Origin: Gemmatimonadales bacterium
Lineage (GTDB): Bacteria > Gemmatimonadota > Gemmatimonadetes > Gemmatimonadales > GWC2-71-9
Direction: 5' to 3'
Length of the DNA: 57,385 bases
Assembly: GCA_036265815.1 (NCBI GenBank)
Contig: DATAOI010000076.1
Span: 1-57,385 of the forward strand
Below the pieces are notes generated by a model that searched no databases, had not been told where the DNA came from, and worked only from the letters and a program-made list of their open reading frames with translations. Below are positions 15,279 to 23,816 of the stretch, piece after piece. Position 1 is the first letter of the stretch. The number at the start of each line of letters is the position of its first letter. The position numbers and the translations under genes were made by a program.

Positions 15279-18200
15279 CTGCCGCCACTCTTCGGCGTCA
15301 CTGTGAACACGCCGCCATCACTCTCTCCGAACACCGCCTGGTTGTACATCTCCTCGGCATGCGCCGGCGGGCGAATGAAGGTGCCCGGCGTGGTGGCACG
15401 CGCCACGTAGCCTGCGGTGTAGCTGCCCTTCCAGAGCTGGGAGGCCACGTACACCACTTTCTCGTCCCGGATCTCCTTGTAATCGAACGGCGACCACCAG
15501 CCCCCGTCCCAGCTTCCGTAGCTCCAACGCGCCTCGTCCGCATCATCGCCGGAAGGCTCGGACGCCGTGGTATCCGGGGCTCCCGGGCCCGGGATGCCGC
15601 CCGCAGTGAGGAGGCTCAGGTCGACCGCTTCGAGGCCGGCCGGCAGCGGATCATCCAGCACCACGAAGTGGCGCTCGCTCGGGGCGGTGACCCGGAGCCT
15701 CACCCGCACCAGCTCTCCCTCGACGGCCTCGGTGATCGGCTTGCCATCGGAGTAGCGCTCGTACCAGCGCTCTACCTGAAGACCGCGGTCGTCCGGCCGC
15801 ACCGGCGCCTCCCGCGGCACCGCAGTGACGGTCAGATAGTAGAACAGCGGCACACCACTGGGGGCGCCGGTGCCGCTGGGGGCGCCGGTGCCGCCCGGCC
15901 CGAGCGCGAGGCGCAGCAGCTTGCCAGCCTTCCCATTCGCGAGCAGGCCACGAAGGCTGACGGTGGAGTCGCGACTGGCGCCGAGGGCGCCGATCTCCAG
16001 GACGACCCGATTGCCGGCCGTGACCCGGAGGCCGCGCGCCCCGGCAACTCGCTGGTGCTTCTCGAACTCGAGCAAGGCGCTCACGGCCGTGCCATAGTCC
16101 TGGGTGTTCCACAGCCACTGATCTCCCCTCCCCTGCGCCACCAGGGTCTCCACCAGCGGGCCGACCAGCGGATGATCGGGTTGCACCGCGAGCGTGGCGC
16201 TCAGCAGATACGCCGCGGGGCGCATCGGCGAGAAGAAGTAGAACGCGCGGCGGGACGCCGGCGGGAGCGTGGCCGTGCGGCCTTCCACGACCACCGAGGC
16301 CCAGGCGGGCTCGAGCAGGCGCCGGGCGGTGGTCCGGTCCCCATTTCGGGCGAGTACCAGGGCGAGCCGCACCCGATCTTCCCAGGCAAGCTGCGCCTGA
16401 AGCCGCAGCAGCTCGTTCTCCGCCGCGGGATCGCGGAGACCGGCGCGGCTGAGGTAATCCACCGCCATCACCCGGTCGCTCAGCCGCACATCCTGAGCCT
16501 CGTACCAGTGCGCCACCGGGGTGAGCAGCGGCGATGTCTCGGTCAGCGACTTATGCAGGTATGCCCCGAGGCGCGCGAGCACGGAGTCATCCACCACGAT
16601 GCCGGCGGCCCTGGCATCGAGCAGCACGGCCCCGGCATAGGCACTGAGCCACGGCGTGGTCCAGTCGGTGGCGCTCCAGAGACCGATGCCCCCGTCGGTG
16701 CGCTGGCGGCGGCTCAGCGTGGTTACCGCCCGCACCAGATCGGCATGCGCCGACCGACCCAGCAGCGAGTCGGCCCCGAGCTCGGATGCCGCGCGATACA
16801 GCGCGAGGAGTGGCTCCGCCGCGCTGGTCACCTGCTCGGTGCACCAGTAGGGATAGACTCGGAACCAGCGGTACGCCCCGCGGATCATCGCCAGCGGAGA
16901 CGTACCGAGGGTGAGCTGCAGCCTGGAGCGCTCGGGCTCGATGTCCTCCGGCAGCAGGAGCTCCGCCGAGGCAGTGTCATGCAGCACGCCGGCCACGGTG
17001 TAGGCGCGCGGATGGTAGACCGGCTGGACTGGCAAGCTGAGCGCCACGGCATCGGCGTCGGTGCCGCTTGCCGCCCGAAATCGGAAGGCGGCGCTGTCCT
17101 CCGCGCGGGCCCGGAACTCGAAGCGGACCTCCCGGCCGCGCCCAGTCTCGAGCGTGGTAGTCTGGCTGCGCTTGCCCTTGAGCTCGGCGCCTCGGCTCTC
17201 CGCGTCGACCTTGACCTCGGGGGTCCCGCCACCGCGGGAGTTCACCACCACGCCGGCGGCGAAGCGATCGCCTGCGCGGAGAAATCGGGGCAATGCCGGC
17301 CGGGCCACCAGGGGCCGGGTGACCAGCAGCGAGGACTGGCCGCTGCCGTAGCGGTCGCCGGCCGTGACGGCTACGGCCATCAGGCGGAAGGTGGTCAGAT
17401 TATCCGGCAGCCGCGCGGACGCCGTGCCCCGGCCCGCGCCGTCGGTGATCACCGACCCGAGAAAGAAGGCAGTCGTCTGAAACCGGGAGCGCAGCACGTC
17501 CGCGGCGTCGAGTCCTCCCCCTCCTCCCGGCGCGCGCTTCCCCTTCTCACCTTCGGCCACCTGCGGCGCCACCGTGGTGAGGGTGCTCGCGAGCCGCATC
17601 CCGAGCCCGCGAGGCTGGTAGAGCAGGTCGAGCGGATCGGGCGTGCGGTATCCGGTGAGCGCCAGCACGCCCTCATCCACCGCCCAGAGCGTGACCTCGC
17701 TCCTCTGGCCTGCGCCGGCGGCGTCGTGCACGCGCAGGCTCACCCGGGCGGTGTCGCCGGGACGGTACTCCGATGCCTCCGGCGTCAGCTCGACCGTCAG
17801 CCGCTTCCGCTCGGGCGTGACTCGCAGCTCGGCATAGCCGACGCGGATGGTAGGCCTGCCCGGATCGTCGAGCGGACCGGGCGGCGCGCTCCGTCCGCGC
17901 GCCACCACGATGGACACGAAGACATTGGGCGCGAGCGCCTCGGTGATGGGAAGCTTGAATGTGGTGGTGCCGCTCTGAATCCGGAGGCGCCGCTGCTGGA
18001 TCAGCCCTTCGCGCTCCACGGTCACCCACGCCTCCGCTCCGGTGAACGGCGAGGCGAACAGCACCGTGGCGGTGTCGCCGATGGCGTACCGTGGCTTGTC
18101 CGGGATCACGTCCATCTTGAACTGACTCTCGTCGTTCCACGGTACCCAGTCCTTGCCGATGACCCACCGGTAGAAGCTGGTCACGACTTCCCGGCCAGCC

Positions 18201-21061
18201 GGGTCCGCCGCGCGGAAGCTCACGATGTAGGTCCCGCCGGCGGGCGGAGTGAACCGACAGGGCGCAGGGTCGGAGGCGGTGACCAGGTCGCACCGGGCCA
18301 CGGTGTCGGCGACCCACTCCCCGACCAGCTCCGGATACCCGGCACGCTCGCGGCGGACCTGATGCCACTCTCGCCGGACCACGGCGCCCGACACCTTGAC
18401 CTCGGGCACCCTGCCACCGTCGGGCCGCACCGCGATCACGCCGACGCTCACCGGTACCCCGGCGGTCCAGAAGTAGCTCTTCCCGTCCGGCCGGGCACCG
18501 AGATAGAAATCGGCGGGATGCACCAGCAGCGACGCGGAGGCGGACACCGTCTGCCGGTTCACATCGGTGACGGTTGCCTCCACCGTGGCCCTGGACGGCC
18601 GGCCGCGCGCCGTGGCGCCTAGCTTGAGGCGGAGACGCAGGTGGCCGGCCGGGTCCAGCGTGTCGATGCCGCTGCCTGCCACCTGCACCGGCGACGACTG
18701 ATCCGCCGGCTCCTCGTACCACCAGCCACCCTCGCTGACGTGGAACCCTTCGGTGCCCGGGATCTGGATCTCCTCGGGGAAGACCGGCTGTTGCCGCAGG
18801 GTCCAGCGCACCGCCGCCCGGCCCATGGGCGCACCGAACAGGTACCGCGCCTCGACCCCGGCGGTCACCGAATCCTCCGGATGCCGCGGGCCGCTGTCGG
18901 TCGCCACGCTCACCAGGAATTCAGGCGGCCGGTACTCGGCCACCCGATACGCGGACGAGGCCACCTCGGTCCATCGCCCCTGCCGGCGAAGGTGGACGAT
19001 CAACGCGTATTCGCCGAGACGTGCGTCCGTCGGCACGAGGAAACGCTGGTCGGCCGTGCCGAAGGGGGATAGCGCGACCGTAGTGTCGCGCAGGGTGCCC
19101 GCCTCGCCGGCCTCGTCCGCGCGGGCCTTGAACAGCCAGCGGAGGGAGTCACCCGCGGGAGGACGGACCAGGGTGCCGAGCGGGCCGGTACGGACGATCG
19201 CCTTGGCGTAGAGCGGCTCGCCGGGCCGATAGATGCCCCGCTCGGTAAAGACCCCTGCCGCCACCGACAGCCGCTCGGCGCCCCAGGCCGCACTGACGTT
19301 GAACCGCCACGGACTCAGGTCGGGGTCGTAGTCGCTGATCCCTACCAGCGCGCGGTCGGTTCCCAGCACCACACTCACGTAGCCTTGAAAGCTCGACCGG
19401 CCGGACTCGTCTTCCTCCTCCGCGTCGGTCTCCGCCGCCCGAGCTCGAAAGCCCGTGAGCCTCGCGAGCCCCGCGGAATCGGTCGTGGCCCGGGCAACGA
19501 TCTTCCCCGTTGCGTCGTGCAGCGCCACGGCCGCGCCGGCGCGGGGCCGGCCGTCACCCGCGCCGGTGACCCACACCACGCCCTCATCCGCCCCCACCCG
19601 GGCGTGCACGCCGAGATCGGTGACCTGCACCAGCGCGATGGGTCGCCGCGACCGGCTGGCGCTGTCGAGGCGGGAGCTGGTCACCTGCAGCGCCATCAAG
19701 GTCGGGGTCCCCTGACGGGTATAGACCGGCGTGGAGAGCGGAACGCCGTACACCCGCACCCGGTCGCGCTGGGCGCGCACCGGGAGCCGCTGCCGCGACG
19801 CATGGGGAAGGAGCGCGGGCCAGAGGTCGTTCCAGGCCCACTCGCTCCGGGCCAGGAACTCGGGCTCGAGCGAGTCGGGCACGGGCGCGAGCAGCACCTC
19901 CAGGGTATCCACGTTCACGAGGGTGAGCCCGAACGTCCGCGCGCCCTTCCGTTCCACGGTCGCGCGCCCGGACTGGTAGTTCACCGCCGGGGCGAAACCG
20001 GTCGTGACCACCGTGGCAACCGGGTTGCCGGTCAGGCGCTGTCCGAAATCGTCGGCCAGCGCCGTGTCAGCCACCAGGGCATAGGCGGTATGCGGGGTGA
20101 GCGTAGCGTCGAGCGCCCACTCGGCGCGCGACCCTGACGTATCGCTCACCTGAAACGGCAGGGCCGGACGCAACGCCAGGTGTCGCAACAGCTCGGCTCC
20201 CCGTACCGGAGTGGAGAAGACCACGATGAGCGGGCCGCTGGGACAGAAGGCGTAGTTCCACCCGCATCCCGCCCGAACCAGGCGGAAGTCGCCGTAGGTG
20301 GAGAACTCCCAGCGTCGGAGATCACCCCGGCCGGTCTCATCGAAGGAGGAAGGGACGGTGAGCCGGCCGGCGCAGCCGCGCGGCAGCGGCTGTCGGGGGA
20401 CGAGGCGGACCACGCGTCGGAGCGGATCGGCCGCTCGATCACGATCCCAGCCGCCGGCCTCACGGAACTCCGGGCGGTCATCGGTCGCGATGGGTCGCTC
20501 GGATTCGAGCCTCAAGCGGATCACGCCGGGCGCGGAGCAGAATCGATCGAACTCGAGATAGGCAGCGCCCTCCACTGCGGCCGAGTCCAGCGGGGCGTCG
20601 ACCACCAGGTCGAACCTCGCGTCGGCGCCGAGATAGCGCGCCCGGTCGCCGGGGCCCACCGGCCAACCGGCGATCACCCTCGGTCCCCGCACCCGGAAGG
20701 AGAAGGCGTAGGGCTGGGCGAGCCGGCTGCCGTCCATCGCCTCGAAGCGGTTGTCGACGGTGACCTGGTACACCGTGTTGGGCGTCAGCGGCGCCGCCGG
20801 CCGGAAGCGCAGGGTGACCGGGTCGCGCCAGTCCGTCTTACCCGGCGTGGCGGGCGCGATCCGGAAGATCGCGCCGGGATCCACCGTGCGGTCGAGCGAG
20901 CCTGCCACCGGACGATCGAATGTGATCGTCACGGCAGTGGTCGGCGCGGCTTCAGCGGTCGGGGTGGTCCGGAGAACTCGGAGCGCGGGGGCGGGGTCGG
21001 CCAACAGCGTCGCGCCCGCCAGCGCGAAGAGGCGAACCGACGTCGATTGGACCGGGAGCAT
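15275..21061 (-). CDS. Bacterial alpha-2-macroglobulin with thioester
   Basis: 1928 residues, ATG 21061 preceded by AGGA. A putative N-terminal export segment (RLFALAGATLLADPAPA) lacks a lipobox, so it is probably periplasmic or released rather than a lipoprotein like E. coli YfhM. Ig-like macroglobulin domains occupy roughly 30-1150 (MG2-type near 560-680), the bait region follows, and the thioester site C1407-T-E-Q is in YPYWCTEQVTS inside the alpha/alpha toroid domain. The motif is intact (GCxEQ in most; WCTEQ here). It likely traps proteases that reach the cell wall, with PBP1c repairing damage; this role is inferred from the family and operon. An 18-bp tandem repeat lies near the C-terminus. 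Confidence 0.93.
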   Translation of the reverse strand: MLPVQSTSVRLFALAGATLLADPAPALRVLRTTPTAEAAPTTAVTITFDRPVAGSLDRTVDPGAIFRIAPATPGKTDWRDPVTLRFRPAAPLTPNTVYQVTVDNRFEAMDGSRLAQPYAFSFRVRGPRVIAGWPVGPGDRARYLGADARFDLVVDAPLDSAAVEGAAYLEFDRFCSAPGVIRLRLESERPIATDDRPEFREAGGWDRDRAADPLRRVVRLVPRQPLPRGCAGRLTVPSSFDETGRGDLRRWEFSTYGDFRLVRAGCGWNYAFCPSGPLIVVFSTPVRGAELLRHLALRPALPFQVSDTSGSRAEWALDATLTPHTAYALVADTALADDFGQRLTGNPVATVVTTGFAPAVNYQSGRATVERKGARTFGLTLVNVDTLEVLLAPVPDSLEPEFLARSEWAWNDLWPALLPHASRQRLPVRAQRDRVRVYGVPLSTPVYTRQGTPTLMALQVTSSRLDSASRSRRPIALVQVTDLGVHARVGADEGVVWVTGAGDGRPRAGAAVALHDATGKIVARATTDSAGLARLTGFRARAAETDAEEEDESGRSSFQGYVSVVLGTDRALVGISDYDPDLSPWRFNVSAAWGAERLSVAAGVFTERGIYRPGEPLYAKAIVRTGPLGTLVRPPAGDSLRWLFKARADEAGEAGTLRDTTVALSPFGTADQRFLVPTDARLGEYALIVHLRRQGRWTEVASSAYRVAEYRPPEFLVSVATDSGPRHPEDSVTAGVEARYLFGAPMGRAAVRWTLRQQPVFPEEIQIPGTEGFHVSEGGWWYEEPADQSSPVQVAGSGIDTLDPAGHLRLRLKLGATARGRPSRATVEATVTDVNRQTVSASASLLVHPADFYLGARPDGKSYFWTAGVPVSVGVIAVRPDGGRVPEVKVSGAVVRREWHQVRRERAGYPELVGEWVADTVARCDLVTASDPAPCRFTPPAGGTYIVSFRAADPAGREVVTSFYRWVIGKDWVPWNDESQFKMDVIPDKPRYAIGDTATVLFASPFTGAEAWVTVEREGLIQQRRLRIQSGTTTFKLPITEALAPNVFVSIVVARGRSAPPGPLDDPGRPTIRVGYAELRVTPERKRLTVELTPEASEYRPGDTARVSLRVHDAAGAGQRSEVTLWAVDEGVLALTGYRTPDPLDLLYQPRGLGMRLASTLTTVAPQVAEGEKGKRAPGGGGGLDAADVLRSRFQTTAFFLGSVITDGAGRGTASARLPDNLTTFRLMAVAVTAGDRYGSGQSSLLVTRPLVARPALPRFLRAGDRFAAGVVVNSRGGGTPEVKVDAESRGAELKGKRSQTTTLETGRGREVRFEFRARAEDSAAFRFRAASGTDADAVALSLPVQPVYHPRAYTVAGVLHDTASAELLLPEDIEPERSRLQLTLGTSPLAMIRGAYRWFRVYPYWCTEQVTSAAEPLLALYRAASELGADSLLGRSAHADLVRAVTTLSRRQRTDGGIGLWSATDWTTPWLSAYAGAVLLDARAAGIVVDDSVLARLGAYLHKSLTETSPLLTPVAHWYEAQDVRLSDRVMAVDYLSRAGLRDPAAENELLRLQAQLAWEDRVRLALVLARNGDRTTARRLLEPAWASVVVEGRTATLPPASRRAFYFFSPMRPAAYLLSATLAVQPDHPLVGPLVETLVAQGRGDQWLWNTQDYGTAVSALLEFEKHQRVAGARGLRVTAGNRVVLEIGALGASRDSTVSLRGLLANGKAGKLLRLALGPGGTGAPSGTGAPSGVPLFYYLTVTAVPREAPVRPDDRGLQVERWYERYSDGKPITEAVEGELVRVRLRVTAPSERHFVVLDDPLPAGLEAVDLSLLTAGGIPGPGAPDTTASEPSGDDADEARWSYGSWDGGWWSPFDYKEIRDEKVVYVASQLWKGSYTAGYVARATTPGTFIRPPAHAEEMYNQAVFGESDGGVFTVTPKSGGR
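15858..15893. repeat. Perfect 18-bp tandem duplication inside the alpha-2-macroglobulin gene
   Basis: Two adjacent identical 18-base units, CTGGGGGCGCCGGTGCCG, encode a repeated Gly-Thr-Gly-Ala-Pro-Ser linker on the minus strand. In-frame units like this can gain or lose copies by slippage without breaking the gene. Confidence 0.9.
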
Positions 21062-21134
21062 TTCCTAAGATAGCGGGCTACCCCCCATCTGCCTTGTCCG
21101 CCCGCGGCACTTTCGTAGCGGCCTGACCGGCGAC

Positions 21135-22181
21135 TCAGCTCGGGCTGGTACCCGCCAGCGCCGGATCGAGGGCCTCGGGATCATCGCCCTTGCCCTCGAG
21201 ATACTCCGCCCGGTACATCCGGATGAGCTCGAAGAAATAGGAGATCGCCAAGGGACCGATGAGCAGGCCGAGCAGGCCGAACCAGTTGATTCCCGCCAGG
21301 GCGCCGATCACCGTGATGAAGGGATGGATCTGAGCCCACCGGCGGAACACCACGGGCCGGATGACGTTGTCGACGTTGGCCACAACCAGGATCCCCCAGA
21401 GCACCAGCCCGATCGCGAGCCCGTAGTGATGATCCAGGGCCAGCGCCGCGGCGCCCGGGCCCCACACCAGCCCGCTGCCGACCACCGGCAGGATGGCGAA
21501 GATCACCGTCACCACTCCCCAGAAGAGGGCATTGGAGAGTCCGGTCACCCAGAAGGCGAGTCCCACCAGGACTCCCTGCACCATCGCGGTGAGTCCGGTG
21601 CCCACCAGCGTCGAGATGGTCACGTCGTGGAACCGCTGCCGCAGGATCTCGGCGTTGCGGGACGAAAAGGGAATGAAGGGACGCACTCCGCTCCAGGCAC
21701 CCCTCGGCGCCACCAGCAGATAAAACAGACCGAAGAACGTGATGGTGAGCTGAATGCCCAGCCGGGTGGCGGTGCCGATCGCGCTCAGTGCACTGCTGCC
21801 GATCCAAGAGACCACCTGGGCGCCGAGGGCCTCGATCTGCGCTCCGATATCGTAGGGCCCGACCCTGAGCTCCCGCAGCCGGGCCAGGACCGGGCTCCGA
21901 ATCACCCGGGTGGCCATGTCCTGCGCCTCGTTGGCGATCAGCCCGACGAACGAGATCCCCGGCCCCACCACCAGCACGATGGCCAGAACCAGGACGACCG
22001 CCGCCGCTTTTCCGGGCGAGAGCCAGCGCGTGAGCCACCGGTGCACTGGCCGGAAAATGACGAACAGGACGGGGGCCCCGACCAACCCGGTGATGAACGG
22101 CCAGAGCGCATAGACTAAGCCGATGCCCAGCAAGAGGATCAGGGAAGCGGCCCGGTACTGCTTGGTATCGAGGAAAGCCAT
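21135..22181 (-). CDS. AI-2E family transporter (YdiK/PerM-like)
   Basis: 348 residues from ATG 22181 (MAFLDTKQYRAAS); earlier GTG codons add eight unlikely residues. Seven to eight hydrophobic helices follow the family plan: an N-terminal pair (SLILLLGIGLVYALWPF and AAVVLVLAIVLVVGP), a soluble middle part (about 90-150), then the C-terminal bundle with the conserved motifs ILPVVGSGLVWGPGA, VDNVIRPVVF and GLLGLLIGPLAISYFFEL. Members move small molecules or ions, some act as Na+/H+ antiporters and some were linked to AI-2. The substrate here is unknown. It is divergent from the sensor gene at 22317. Confidence 0.9.
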   Translation of the reverse strand: MAFLDTKQYRAASLILLLGIGLVYALWPFITGLVGAPVLFVIFRPVHRWLTRWLSPGKAAAVVLVLAIVLVVGPGISFVGLIANEAQDMATRVIRSPVLARLRELRVGPYDIGAQIEALGAQVVSWIGSSALSAIGTATRLGIQLTITFFGLFYLLVAPRGAWSGVRPFIPFSSRNAEILRQRFHDVTISTLVGTGLTAMVQGVLVGLAFWVTGLSNALFWGVVTVIFAILPVVGSGLVWGPGAAALALDHHYGLAIGLVLWGILVVANVDNVIRPVVFRRWAQIHPFITVIGALAGINWFGLLGLLIGPLAISYFFELIRMYRAEYLEGKGDDPEALDPALAGTSPS

Positions 22182-22252
22182 GGCACAAGAGTACGCCTCC
22201 ACCACCAGACTCGCCAGCAGGTGCCTGTATTTGCATGGGCTTGCCGAGGGGC

Positions 22253-22279
22253 GTACCGCAACGCGACATTACGCGGTAC
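22253..22279. promoter_or_regulatory. Inverted repeat in a divergent promoter region
   Basis: GTACCGC (22253-22259) and GCGGTAC (22273-22279) form a perfect 7-bp dyad with a 13-base spacer between the divergent transporter and sensor genes. Position and symmetry suit an operator, but no cognate regulator is known. Confidence 0.3.
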
Positions 22280-22316
22280 TTGCCCACCAGTCGGAAACCC
22301 CATCGGAGTCGCGGAC

Positions 22317-23513
22317 GTGAGCCAGGGGAAGGATCCATCGGCCGTGCCCCGGCCTCCGGTGCGCGTCCAGGCGAAGCGTGCAGCCGACCCGACGGAAGAG
22401 GGCCGGGAGCCGGCGTACGATCGGCTGGCCCGGCTGGCCTGCACGCTGCTGGGCGCTCCGCTCGCGCTCGTAGTGCTGCGGGATGGCGATCGCGAGGCTC
22501 TCAAGGGTCAACATGGGCTCCCGGCCGCCGGTGTCGCCGAGCCGCCGCTCGACCTCTCCTTCCGCGATTTGGTGGCACCAGGCCCTGCCGGCATTGTGGT
22601 GGAAGACGTCCGGGCATCGAGCGACTGGGCCACTCACCCACGGCTCAGGCGGCTCGGGGTCGGCTCGTTCGCCAGCGTACCCCTGCTCGCTTCCGATGGC
22701 CTGATCCGTGGCGGCCTCTGGGTTCTGCAGCCGGGTCAGAGGCGCTGGACACCGGACGATCTCGGCGTCCTCCAGGAGCTCGCAGCCCAGGCGACGGAGG
22801 ACCATGACCTGCGGATGGCCGCGGGGGCGGAGCTGGAGCGCGCCCGGGTCATGGGGCGGCTGGCGGGAGGAATCACCCACGAGTTCAACAACCTGTTGAC
22901 CACCATCCTCGGGCATGCTGCGCTGCTGCTGGAAGAGGCCGGGCTCTCCCCGCGGGGCCGCGAGGACGTGGGCCAGATTCAGCGCGCCAGCGAGCGCGCG
23001 GCGACCCTGGTCCGCCAGCTCCTTCCCCTCAGGGGGCAGAGCGGCGGCTACGGCGTCATCGAGGGAGAATCGGGAAGCGGGTCGCACGCCGCGCCCTCGG
23101 AGCAGAGCGCCGAGTCGGGCGGGCCGCACGAGACCATCCTGCTGGTGGAGGACGAAGCGCAGGTCCGCGAGCTCACCCACCGAGTACTCGAGCGGGCGGG
23201 CTATACCGTGCTCGCCGCGGGTGACGCCGAGGCTGCCGGCGCGCTGGCGGATCGGCATGCCGGGCATATCCACCTGCTGCTCACCGACATGATGCTGCCG
23301 AGCGCGAGCGGCCGGGAGCTGGCCGCTCGGCTCTCCATTCACCGGCCCGCCGTCAAGGTGCTCTACATCTCAGGCAGCAGCGACGAGGCGATCGCGCGGC
23401 ACCGGCTGCTCCAGCCGGGGACCGAGTTGCTGGAGAAGCCGTTCTCGCTCGACCGCCTGCTCCACACGGTGCGCCAGGTGCTGCGCACAAGCGATGGAGT
23501 GTGCCGGCGGTGA
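22317..23513 (+). CDS. GAF-HisKA-receiver protein lacking the kinase ATPase domain
   Basis: 398 residues from GTG 22317 (GGAG eight bases upstream). Residues 32-165 are a GAF domain (LACTLLGAPLALVVLRDGD ... FASVPLLASDGLIRGGLWVL). Residues 176-236 are a HisKA helix pair with H188 in GGITHEFNNLLTTILGH. At about 237-241 the chain jumps directly to QSGGYGVIEGESGSGS, which looks like the last strand of a HATPase domain. The N, G1 and F boxes (about 110 residues) are missing. A full receiver follows (E278-D279, D324, S352, K374). It cannot autophosphorylate, so it may act as a receiver scaffold or phosphate sink, or be decaying. The following gene fragment supports local decay. Confidence 0.8.
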   Translation: MSQGKDPSAVPRPPVRVQAKRAADPTEEGREPAYDRLARLACTLLGAPLALVVLRDGDREALKGQHGLPAAGVAEPPLDLSFRDLVAPGPAGIVVEDVRASSDWATHPRLRRLGVGSFASVPLLASDGLIRGGLWVLQPGQRRWTPDDLGVLQELAAQATEDHDLRMAAGAELERARVMGRLAGGITHEFNNLLTTILGHAALLLEEAGLSPRGREDVGQIQRASERAATLVRQLLPLRGQSGGYGVIEGESGSGSHAAPSEQSAESGGPHETILLVEDEAQVRELTHRVLERAGYTVLAAGDAEAAGALADRHAGHIHLLLTDMMLPSASGRELAARLSIHRPAVKVLYISGSSDEAIARHRLLQPGTELLEKPFSLDRLLHTVRQVLRTSDGVCRR

Positions 23514-23778
23514 GTGCGCCGGCTCCCGTCCGGCAGCAGGACGGTGCGATCGATCTCATGGTCACCGACCTGGTCATGGCCCGGATGAGCGGGCACGAGC
23601 TGGTGGACCACTCGCGTCCGCTGGACCAGCCATGCGGCTGCTCTAGGTGACCGGGTATTCCCAGGAGGCGATCGCCCGCCAGGGGCGGCTCACCGAGGGG
23701 GCGGAGCTCCGGCCCAAGCCGTTCACCCCCGGCGTCCTCACCGCCAAGATCCGTCAGATCCTCGACCGGACCTCCTGA
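23510..23778 (+). pseudogene. Broken response-regulator receiver domain
   Basis: From GTG 23510 the frame reads a receiver core (GAIDLMVTDLVMARMSGHELV, phospho-Asp in VTDLVM) up to LDQP. The receiver sequence then continues in another frame as MRLL, an in-frame TAG at 23646-23648, VTGYSQEAIARQGRL and ELRPKPFTPGVLTAKIRQILDRTS, ending at TGA 23776-23778. A one-base loss near 23630 and a nonsense change where Tyr or Phe is expected explain both lesions. The part before about residue 10 is also missing. It overlaps the end of the preceding gene and looks like a degraded duplicate receiver. Confidence 0.8.
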
Positions 23779-23816
23779 CGGGTATATCTTCGGGGCACAT
23801 TTCACGGGTCGCCCCT

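Noticed and set aside
15359-18622. A 1087-codon open frame on the plus strand opposite the macroglobulin gene
   Set aside because: Its Arg/Gly/His/Pro-rich translation shows no domain and mirrors the codon pattern of the real minus-strand gene; long antisense frames are expected at this GC content.
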